64,000 nt of DNA from Pontibacter burrus (lineage in GTDB: Bacteria; Bacteroidota; Bacteroidia; Cytophagales; Hymenobacteraceae). Every line of letters begins with the position of its first letter. Within the stretch, counting starts at the first letter, position 1. Below are positions 26,983 through 34,936 of this stretch, piece by piece. The stretch spans positions 682,001 to 746,000 of the forward strand of contig NZ_JAAGWD010000001.1 of NCBI RefSeq assembly GCF_010686685.1, in the 5' to 3' direction. A program made the position numbers and the translations under genes. The notes beneath the pieces were generated by a model that searched no databases, was not told the origin of the DNA, and worked only from the letters and a program-made list of their open reading frames with translations.

Positions 26983-28022
26983 GTCAGGTTGCGCCCAAGC
27001 AGCAGTTTGTTTCTGCAAATCAGCCTTCCCTCTTTTATCGCATAACGGCACTATGGGCAATGAGCGAAGCATTTCTGGGTGGGGTACTGCATGCATTGCA
27101 TCTGCCTGGTACCGGCTTATTTGTTGGCGGTGCATCTGTTCTTTGTATCAGCTTACTCTATTACTATTGTCCGTCGCGGGCAGCAATACTTAAGGCAACT
27201 GTTTTAGTTATATTGATTAAGGGAATGCTGAGCCCGCATACACCACCAACTGCTTACCTGGCTGTAGCAATTCAAGGAGGGCTTGGTTACCTCTTGTTTC
27301 AGAGCCGGTCCTACTATAAAACCAGCTGCTTTGTGTTGGGAGTAGTAACACAATTGCAGTCGGCATTGCAGCGTTTGGTGGTCATGTTAGTTGTGTTTGG
27401 TGCAGATCTATACCAGGTAGCACATGCATTTGTAAACTATATCTTAAAAAAAGCAGGCATGCCGGAAGGGGAGTATGTCTTATACATTGTGCTGGTTTAC
27501 ATCGGGGCACATGCACTGATGGGAATTCTGGTTGGTTGGCTGGCTGGCCGTTTGCCTGAAATACTGGAACGTAAACAACTATACTTGCAGCAGCAATTAC
27601 AAGCCGTTGCGCATACTCCTATATATAATAGTGTATATACTTCAGAAATGAAAGCAAACCGGAAACGCAAGCTTCCTGTATCTATAGGTTTACTGGTTAT
27701 CGGAATGCTGCTGGCGCTAGCGCTCTATTTAAATATAACACCGGAGCAACAGGTTTTTACGATTATAACACGTGCCCTACTTATATATATAGTGTGGTCG
27801 CAACTATTGCTGCCGCTCTTAAGCAGTATTATACGGAAATGGTCAAGTATCCAAAAAAGCCTGCTTGCAAAAGAGCTTGAACAGTTGCTAGCTTTATTCC
27901 CTTTTGTTAGACAGCAGGTGCAACTTTCCTGGAAGGCTATTCCAGCCTCAGCCCCACTTTATAAAAAACTTATCTCCTACCCACCTCTTTGCTTGGCTGC
28001 CGTTGTGCAAACTTCCAATTAG
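26973..28022 (+). CDS. Polytopic membrane protein of unknown function
   Basis: A 349-residue protein with about eight hydrophobic segments, split into an N-terminal group (residues 20-125, including LKATVLVILIKGMLSPHTPPTAY), a pair near 135-195, and a C-terminal pair at about 232-285. The N-terminal block (WAMSEAFLGGVLHALHLPGTGLF) has the look of substrate-binding S components of ECF transporters, but I cannot place it in a named family. It overlaps the MOSC gene by 10 bases. The gene contains no AACTATAG octamer and has weakly AT-rich codon use compared with its neighbours. Confidence 0.6.
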   Translation: MQISQVAPKQQFVSANQPSLFYRITALWAMSEAFLGGVLHALHLPGTGLFVGGASVLCISLLYYYCPSRAAILKATVLVILIKGMLSPHTPPTAYLAVAIQGGLGYLLFQSRSYYKTSCFVLGVVTQLQSALQRLVVMLVVFGADLYQVAHAFVNYILKKAGMPEGEYVLYIVLVYIGAHALMGILVGWLAGRLPEILERKQLYLQQQLQAVAHTPIYNSVYTSEMKANRKRKLPVSIGLLVIGMLLALALYLNITPEQQVFTIITRALLIYIVWSQLLLPLLSSIIRKWSSIQKSLLAKELEQLLALFPFVRQQVQLSWKAIPASAPLYKKLISYPPLCLAAVVQTSN

Positions 28023-28347
28023 TTTATTTTATTGTATTCTGTTTATAATAGATTGTGCCTAATATTTTGGGCCGTTTTTACGGCTGTTAATATTTAAAAA
28101 GGTATATATTTTTATAGTTTTCTATTATACACTATAAATAAGGTAATTAGTGAAACGTATTATCTTTTAAGTGAACAGATAATAACATCGCGTGTAAAAC
28201 CTTTGGAAAAGTTATATATTCAATTGAAATAATATAATAATTAAATTTTTTAGAAGAAATAAAACGGGAAGTGTTTTGAAATTTGGTAGACGTGGGTATA
28301 TTTGGTACACAAACTAATCTATAACTATTTATTTAACACAAATTCAC
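28023..28347. other. AT-rich leader region of the SusC gene
   Basis: This 325-base stretch is much richer in A and T than the rest of the window and holds no gene, no AACTATAG palindrome and none of the dispersed repeats. A good promoter lies at its right end. Confidence 0.6.
28275..28304 (+). promoter_or_regulatory. Promoter of the SusC/SusD operon
   Basis: TTTG at 28275-28278, an 18-base spacer, and TATATTTG at 28297-28304 match the Bacteroidota -33/-7 consensus. The leader would be about 38 bases. Confidence 0.7.
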
Positions 28348-31300
28348 ATGAAGAAGAGTTTACTGCTCAGTTTCATTTTTGTGTTTGCGCTTGTGGTACA
28401 AGTGCTGGCACAAAATCGGACAGTAACGGGTAAGGTGACAGACCAGGATACTGGTCAAGGTCTGCCTGGCGTATCTGTTGTTGTAAAAGGCACTACTACT
28501 GGTACTGCTACAGGGGTGGATGGTTCGTTTACGCTAAGCGTTCCAGCAAATGCCAATACCCTTGTATTCAGATACATTGGCTATGCTAACCAGGAAGTTG
28601 CAATTGGTTCAAACAGCACAGTTAATGTGGCGTTAGCTCCTGATGCTAAAATGCTTTCTGAAGTTGTAGTGCAGGTTCCTTATGGTACAGTAGCAAAAAC
28701 AGCATTTACTGGTGCTGAAGCAACTGTAAGCAGCAAGACTATCGAGCGTCAGCAGGTAACTTCAGTTACTAAAGTGCTTGAAGGTCTTGTACCAGGTATT
28801 CAGACTACAAACGGTGGTGGTGGTCCTGGTTCAAACGCGGATATCCGTGTTCGTGGTATCGGTTCTATCTACTCAAGCAGCGCTCCACTTTACGTAGTGG
28901 ATGGTATTCCTTTCAGTGGTACACTTCAGTCTATCTCTACAGATGATATCGAGACTGTAACTGTACTGAAAGATGCTGCTGCTTCTGCACTTTACGGTGC
29001 TCGTGCTGCTAACGGTGTGATCATGATCACTACTAAAAGAGGTAAAAAAGGAAAACCAAGCATTGCTGTTAACATGAAGAGAGGTATCTCTGAGCGTGGT
29101 ATTCCTGAGTACGATCGCGTGAGCTCACAAGAATATTACGAAGTAATGTGGGAGGCTATGCGTAATGCAACACTTCGCGTTAAAAACCCTTCAACAGGCG
29201 TAAACTATACAATGAATGAAGCTAATCAGTATGCTTCTGCTAACATTGTAGGTCAAGGCCTTGTTTACAATCCATTCAACGTGCCTAACAACCAGGTGAT
29301 TGATGCTACTACAGGCAAACTGAACCCAAGCGCACGTCTGCTTTACCAAGACAACTGGTCTGATGCGCTTTTCCAGCAGGCTGACAGAACAGACTTAGGT
29401 GTAAACATCTCTGGTGGTGCTGAAAACAGCGACTATTACCTGTCTGTAAACTACATCAACGAAGATGGTATTGCTAAATTCTCTAGCTACGATCGTCTTG
29501 GTCTGCGTGCTAACATCAATACACAGGTTAACGACTGGTTAAAAACTGGTATCAACATCGCAGGTAACGTATCAGAGAACCAAGGTAACTTCTCTACTGG
29601 TACTTCTACTTCAAACCCATTCTATTTCTCTCGTTACATGGGTCCTATCTACCCTGTATGGCTGCGTGATGGTGAAGGTAACTTCATTAAAGATCCTGCT
29701 ACTGGTCAGAATGCTTTTGACTGGGGTGGTGGTAGCTATGCTCCTATGGGCGTAAGACCATATGCACCTAATGCCAACCTGCTTGGTACACTGGCGCTGG
29801 ATGATAACTCAATGAGAAGAACAGAAGGTACTGGTAATGCTTATGCTGAAATTAAGTTCTTGAAAGACTTTACTTTCAAAACTACTTTCGGTGGTAACTA
29901 CTATAATGGCTTCAGCACTGGCTACCAGAACTCACAGTTTGGTGATGCTCAGAACGTAGCTGGTCGTTCTACTAAAACTGATACAAGAACACTTTCTTAT
30001 ACCCTGAACCAGGTATTAACGTGGAACAAAACGTTCGGTGACCACAGCTTCAACTTCTTGGCTGGTCATGAAAACTACTGGTGGGAATCAAGAAACGTAA
30101 CTGCTACAAGAACTGGCTTCCCATTCCCAGGCACTACTGAACTTTCATCTGCTGCAACAATTACTGGTGGTTCATCAGGTATAGATGAGCACAGAATTGA
30201 AGGTTACTTTACACAATTAGGCTATAGCTTCGCAGATAAATACTTATTATCAGCTAGCTACAGAAGAGATGGTACTTCAAGATTCTACAAAGATTCACGT
30301 TGGGGTAACTTCTACTCAATCGGTGCGGGCTGGAGAATCTCTGAAGAGAACTTCATGACAGCTGACTGGATTGATGAATTAAAACTTAGAGGTAGCTACG
30401 GTGAGCAAGGTAACGAAGGAACTCCAAGCTACTACCAGTGGCAGGGTCTGTACTCGCTGGGCTGGAACAACGTGAACGCTCCGGGTGCTATCGTATCTTC
30501 ACTTCCTGCATATGACCTGCAGTGGGAAACTAACGCCAACTTCAACATTGGTGCTGACTTCAGATTCTTCAACAAACTGGAAGGTACAGTAGAATACTTC
30601 CAGCGTGTGTCTGATAACCTGCTATTCGCTGTTCCAACTCCTTACTCAACAGGTGGTCTGGATATGTGGAAGAACATTGGTACTATGAAGAATAAAGGTT
30701 GGGAGTTACAGTTAGGCTACAACGCTATCTCTACTTCAGACTTCGATTGGAGAGTTGACCTGAACCTAACGAGCTATAACAACGAAATCACAAGCATGCC
30801 AAATGCAAGACCAATTGTAGATGGTACTAAGAGAATGGCAGAAGGCCGTGGTCGTTATGACTTCTGGTTACGTGAATTCTACGGTGTAGATCCAAACAAT
30901 GGTGATGCCCTTTACCGTGCAGACCCAAAGTTGTACAAAGCAAACGATCCTGAGTTCCAGATCATCAACGGTGATACAGTGTCTAACAACATTAACCGTG
31001 GTAAATACAGCTACCATGGAACTGCTATCCCTGATCTGACAGGTGGTTTATCTAACTCATTCAGATACAAGAACTTTGACTTTGCAGTACTAGCTACATT
31101 CCAGGTTGGCGGTAAGTTCTACGATAATAACTATGCTAGCTTAATGCACAGAGGTTCTTATGGTACACACTTCAGCAAAGACATCCTGAAGAGATGGCAG
31201 AAGCCAGGTGACATCACTGATGTTCCAAGACTACAGCAAGGTGTTACATTACAGGATGGTCAGTCTACAAGATGGTTATTTGATGCTTCTTACCTGAACA

Positions 31301-31509
31301 TCAAGAACATCAACCTGGGTTATACAATACCTGCTGCTTTAACTTCTAAGCTGAACGTAAGCAATGTTAGAGCATTCGTTTCTGTAGATAACGCGGTTAT
31401 CTTAACTAAGAACGAAGGTATGGACCCACAGCGTAGCTTTGCAGGTACATCAGATTTCTCTTACCCTGTAATGCGTACTTACACAATTGGCCTAAATGCT
31501 AACTTTTAG
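28348..31509 (+). CDS. SusC/RagA-family TonB-dependent outer-membrane transporter
   Basis: A 1053-residue outer-membrane receptor. Features in order: signal peptide (FALVVQVLAQ), carboxypeptidase-D-like regulatory domain (about 24-100, TVTGKVTDQDTGQGLPGVSV), plug domain (about 115-230, RVRGIGSIYSSSAPLYVVDGIPF and ALYGARAANGVIMITTKRG), then a 22-strand-type barrel ending in an aromatic residue (NANF). It would import a nutrient captured by the adjacent SusD lipoprotein. Codon use is biased (many GGT, GCT, CGT, AAC), unlike neighbouring genes, which suggests high expression. No AACTATAG octamer occurs in it. The substrate is unknown; nearby peptidase and amidase genes make peptides or amides plausible. 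Confidence 0.96.
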   Translation: MKKSLLLSFIFVFALVVQVLAQNRTVTGKVTDQDTGQGLPGVSVVVKGTTTGTATGVDGSFTLSVPANANTLVFRYIGYANQEVAIGSNSTVNVALAPDAKMLSEVVVQVPYGTVAKTAFTGAEATVSSKTIERQQVTSVTKVLEGLVPGIQTTNGGGGPGSNADIRVRGIGSIYSSSAPLYVVDGIPFSGTLQSISTDDIETVTVLKDAAASALYGARAANGVIMITTKRGKKGKPSIAVNMKRGISERGIPEYDRVSSQEYYEVMWEAMRNATLRVKNPSTGVNYTMNEANQYASANIVGQGLVYNPFNVPNNQVIDATTGKLNPSARLLYQDNWSDALFQQADRTDLGVNISGGAENSDYYLSVNYINEDGIAKFSSYDRLGLRANINTQVNDWLKTGINIAGNVSENQGNFSTGTSTSNPFYFSRYMGPIYPVWLRDGEGNFIKDPATGQNAFDWGGGSYAPMGVRPYAPNANLLGTLALDDNSMRRTEGTGNAYAEIKFLKDFTFKTTFGGNYYNGFSTGYQNSQFGDAQNVAGRSTKTDTRTLSYTLNQVLTWNKTFGDHSFNFLAGHENYWWESRNVTATRTGFPFPGTTELSSAATITGGSSGIDEHRIEGYFTQLGYSFADKYLLSASYRRDGTSRFYKDSRWGNFYSIGAGWRISEENFMTADWIDELKLRGSYGEQGNEGTPSYYQWQGLYSLGWNNVNAPGAIVSSLPAYDLQWETNANFNIGADFRFFNKLEGTVEYFQRVSDNLLFAVPTPYSTGGLDMWKNIGTMKNKGWELQLGYNAISTSDFDWRVDLNLTSYNNEITSMPNARPIVDGTKRMAEGRGRYDFWLREFYGVDPNNGDALYRADPKLYKANDPEFQIINGDTVSNNINRGKYSYHGTAIPDLTGGLSNSFRYKNFDFAVLATFQVGGKFYDNNYASLMHRGSYGTHFSKDILKRWQKPGDITDVPRLQQGVTLQDGQSTRWLFDASYLNIKNINLGYTIPAALTSKLNVSNVRAFVSVDNAVILTKNEGMDPQRSFAGTSDFSYPVMRTYTIGLNANF

Positions 31510-31530
31510 TCAAGATTATTTTAATTAGAT

Positions 31531-32997
31531 ATGAAGAATATATTTAAAAAAGCACTCCCGTTAGCACTGGCAGTTGTTGTGCTAACAGGTTGCGAGAAGG
31601 AATATTTAGATACTAGCCCTGCTTCTCAAGTACCAAATGAGCAGGTGTTTGCTACCACTGCAGGTGCAACAGTAGCTCTGAACGGTATCTACAGATCAAT
31701 GTGGACCAGCTGGGATGGCAACCACGATACATTTGGCCAGAAGGGCTTAGATGTAACGATGGATATGATGGGAACAGATGTTCTTACGCCAAGCAGAGGT
31801 TACGGGTGGTTTGTGAATGATTACAATCATAACTCCATCTCAACTGCAACTGCAACATCGAAATCAGGATGGGCTTGGAGATATTACTATAGAGTAATCA
31901 ACAACTCAAACCTGATCATTGCTAACATCGACAAAGCTACAGGTGACCCGGCAAGAAAAGAGTATATTAAAGGTAACGCGCTTGCCCTTAGAGCTCACTC
32001 TTACTTCTACCTGATTAACCTGTTCCAGCATACTTACAAAGGGCATGAAAATGCACCAGGTGTGCCACTTTACACAGAGCCTACCACTGTAGGTAAAGGT
32101 AGAGGAACAGTTCAGGAAGTTTACAACCAGATCATTGCTGACCTTACAGAGGCAGAAAGACTACTGGAAGGTAAAACGAAAGATCACGTGTCTCACATCA
32201 ATGCTGCTACTGCTAAAGGTATCCATGCACGCGTAGCGCTTCAGATGGAAGATTATCCAAAAGCTGCTCAGAAAGCAAGAGAAGCACGTCAGGGTTATAC
32301 GCCAATGACAGCTGCTAACTATCAGGCAGGCTTTGGTAGACCAAACTCTGAGTGGATGTGGGGTCTTGAGATTCCAAACGATCAGGCTACTATCTATGCA
32401 TCTTTCTTCTCGCATATGGCGAACACTGCTGCTGGTTATGCCGGTTTAGGTAGCCAGAAAATTGTACTGAAAGATCTATACGATGCAATGTCAGCTACTG
32501 ATGCCCGTAAAGCACTTGTGTTTGCACCTGTTGCAGATAACAAAGGTACTTACCCGAACTATTCTTCTCTGAAGTTCCGTCTTCCGGTTACTGGTTCATG
32601 GGCAGCTGATTATGTAATGATGAGAGCTGGTGAAATGTACCTGATCGAAGCTGAAGCACTTGCCAGAACTGGTGATGCACAGGCTGCTACTGTACTTGAG
32701 ACGTTCATCAAAACAAGAGATGCTAACTATACAATCCCTACTACTAGAACGCTGTTAGAAGAGATCCTTCTGCAGAGAAGAATCGAGCTGTGGGGTGAAG
32801 GTTTCTCTCTACTTGACCTGAAGCGTCTGAACAAGAAACTGGTTAGACCAACAGGTTCTCCAGCTAATGGTCTGCACCTGGCTTCTTTAGCTGTGGTTAC
32901 AGAGCGTGATATCACTGATCCTAAGATTCTATTCAGAATTCCACAGGATGAGATCGATACGAACGACGAGATCGATGCAGCTGATCAGAACCCTTAA
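31531..32997 (+). CDS. SusD/RagB-family surface nutrient-binding lipoprotein
   Basis: A 488-residue lipoprotein (lipobox VVVLTGCEK, cysteine at residue 21) that caps the SusC barrel. The N-terminal SusD-like segment (YLDTSPASQVPNEQVFATTAGATVALNGIYRSM) and the TPR-like core are intact, as is the C-terminal RagB part (LLEEILLQRRIELWGEGFSLLDLKRL). It starts 21 bases after SusC and shares its codon bias and lack of the palindrome. The pair ends at a strong terminator, so it is a two-gene transcript. Confidence 0.95.
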   Translation: MKNIFKKALPLALAVVVLTGCEKEYLDTSPASQVPNEQVFATTAGATVALNGIYRSMWTSWDGNHDTFGQKGLDVTMDMMGTDVLTPSRGYGWFVNDYNHNSISTATATSKSGWAWRYYYRVINNSNLIIANIDKATGDPARKEYIKGNALALRAHSYFYLINLFQHTYKGHENAPGVPLYTEPTTVGKGRGTVQEVYNQIIADLTEAERLLEGKTKDHVSHINAATAKGIHARVALQMEDYPKAAQKAREARQGYTPMTAANYQAGFGRPNSEWMWGLEIPNDQATIYASFFSHMANTAAGYAGLGSQKIVLKDLYDAMSATDARKALVFAPVADNKGTYPNYSSLKFRLPVTGSWAADYVMMRAGEMYLIEAEALARTGDAQAATVLETFIKTRDANYTIPTTRTLLEEILLQRRIELWGEGFSLLDLKRLNKKLVRPTGSPANGLHLASLAVVTERDITDPKILFRIPQDEIDTNDEIDAADQNP

Positions 32998-33014
32998 TAG
33001 GTTCTAGCTATAAC

Positions 33015-33046
33015 AAAAGGCCACTCCCAAAAGGAGTGGCCTTTTT
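33015..33046 (+). terminator. Terminator of the SusC/SusD operon
   Basis: Perfect stem AAAAGGCCACTCC / GGAGTGGCCTTTT with a 5-base loop and T-run, 18 bases after the SusD stop. Confidence 0.92.
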
Positions 33047-33158
33047 ATTTGAAGTCAATCCAAGTAACTATAGTACTGCAGTCATGATGAAGAAAGTCAG
33101 TAATGTGTTTCAAAAAGATTGGTAAGCTGCTTATATTTAGGTACTAAACTATAGCGTA

Positions 33159-34826
33159 ATGAACCATAAACTGAAATTAACACTACTTGCTGCCACTTGC
33201 TTTAGCCTGGGAGCTTATGCTACAAAGCTGGCAGAAGATAAAATTACAGTACAAATGTTGCAGCAGGCGCAACAGCTTTTTGGTCTTAATTTCAATGCCT
33301 CGCAGTTAGATTCTGCTACTTCAGAGCTTCAGGATTTCAGGGAGGGTTATGAGCGTATCCGGAAAGTTGAATTGCCGAATAACGTTACTCCGGCAATAAC
33401 TTTCAATCCAATACCAGTAGGGTTTAAGTGGCCGTCCGATAAAGATGCTTTTAAAGTGGATGAGCTCAAGAAAGTAAAGCTTCCGGCAAATAAGGAGGAC
33501 CTTGCCTACTACAGTATACCACAACTGGCTGCTTTACTTAAATCAAAACAGATCACATCAGTAGAGCTTACAACGTTTTACCTAGACAGGTTGAAGCAAT
33601 ATGGTCCGAAACTGGAGTGTGTAACTACGCTAACAGAGGAACTAGCATTGCAACAAGCGCGGAAGGCTGACAAGGAAATTAAAGCTGGCAAGTATAAAGG
33701 AATGTTGCATGGAATACCTTTCGGTGTAAAAGATCTGCTTGCAACCAGAAACTATAATACTACCTGGGGTGCAGCACCTTACAAAGATCAGCAGATAGAT
33801 ATGGACGCTACTGTAGTTGAGCGTTTACAGAATGCCGGCGGCGTGTTAGTGGCTAAGCTTACGCTGGGCGAACTTGCTATGGGTGATGTATGGTATGGCG
33901 GCAAAACAAAATCTCCGTGGGATTTAAGCAGGGGTTCCAGTGGTTCGTCGGCTGGTTCTGCTGCTGCTGTTGCTGCCGGTCTGCTTCCTTATGCTATCGG
34001 TACAGAAACCTTGGGATCTATTGTTTCTCCATCTACGGCATGTGGTACTACAGGCCTGAGACCAACTTTTGGGCGTGTTAGCCGGTATGGTGCAATGGCA
34101 TTGAGCTGGAGCATGGATAAGATTGGGCCTATAACGAGGTCTGCGGAAGATGCAGCTATAGTTTTTAATGCCATTTATGGTCCTGATGGTAACGACTTAT
34201 CTGTTTATGATGCACCGTTCAACTATAGCAATAAGATTGATGTTAAAAAACTGCGTGTAGGATACCTGAAAAAAGACTTCGAGCGCAAATATGCCTTCCA
34301 GGAAAATGACCTGGCAGCGCTGGAAGTACTTAAAAAAGCCGGAATTGAGTTAGTGCCCATTGAATTGCCTGATCTGCCGGTGAACGATCTGATCATGACG
34401 ATTTCGGTGGAAGGCGCAGCTGCTTTTGATGAATTGACCAGAAGTGGGCGTGACAACGAGCTTAAACAACAACATAAAAATGCCTGGCCTAATATCTTCC
34501 GATCGGGCAGGTTTATTCCGGCAGTGGAGTATATTCAGGCTCAGCGTGTTAGAACACTATTAGTGCAGCAGATGCACGGGAAGCTCAAAGACATAGATGT
34601 GTACATCAGTCCATCATTTGGTAGCAGCAACCTGGTTGTAACTAACCTTACTGGTCACCCATGTGTGGTAGTACCAACCGGATCACAGAAAAACGGCATG
34701 CCTACAACTATAACTTTTATAGGCAAACTGTTCGGGGAGGCCGAGGCGTTGGCACTGGCTAAACTATACCAGGACTTAACGCCGCACGACGAAAAGCGCC
34801 CGACTGCTTTTCTGGCAAAGCAATAA
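33159..34826 (+). CDS. Exported amidase (amidase signature family)
   Basis: A 555-residue enzyme with a probable signal peptide (LTLLAATCFSLGAYA). It carries the amidase signature fold with the Ser-cisSer-Lys triad: lysine in GIPFGVKDLLATR, the glycine/serine-rich signature SRGSSGSSAGSAAAVAAGLLPYA, and the nucleophile serine in GTETLGSIVSPS. Members hydrolyse amides, including amino-acid or peptide amides and glutamyl amides; the exported location favours nutrient use and rules out GatA. It follows the SusC/SusD terminator and precedes an S9 peptidase. Confidence 0.9.
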   Translation: MNHKLKLTLLAATCFSLGAYATKLAEDKITVQMLQQAQQLFGLNFNASQLDSATSELQDFREGYERIRKVELPNNVTPAITFNPIPVGFKWPSDKDAFKVDELKKVKLPANKEDLAYYSIPQLAALLKSKQITSVELTTFYLDRLKQYGPKLECVTTLTEELALQQARKADKEIKAGKYKGMLHGIPFGVKDLLATRNYNTTWGAAPYKDQQIDMDATVVERLQNAGGVLVAKLTLGELAMGDVWYGGKTKSPWDLSRGSSGSSAGSAAAVAAGLLPYAIGTETLGSIVSPSTACGTTGLRPTFGRVSRYGAMALSWSMDKIGPITRSAEDAAIVFNAIYGPDGNDLSVYDAPFNYSNKIDVKKLRVGYLKKDFERKYAFQENDLAALEVLKKAGIELVPIELPDLPVNDLIMTISVEGAAAFDELTRSGRDNELKQQHKNAWPNIFRSGRFIPAVEYIQAQRVRTLLVQQMHGKLKDIDVYISPSFGSSNLVVTNLTGHPCVVVPTGSQKNGMPTTITFIGKLFGEAEALALAKLYQDLTPHDEKRPTAFLAKQ

Positions 34827-34936
34827 ACTATAGGCGCTGGTCTTTATAAAGTCCCGGTTTGCAGGTTTATACTTGAGAAATCGGGACTTTTCTTCTAAAT
34901 TCAATTCCAAATCACCCTATACAAACTATAACCAAC

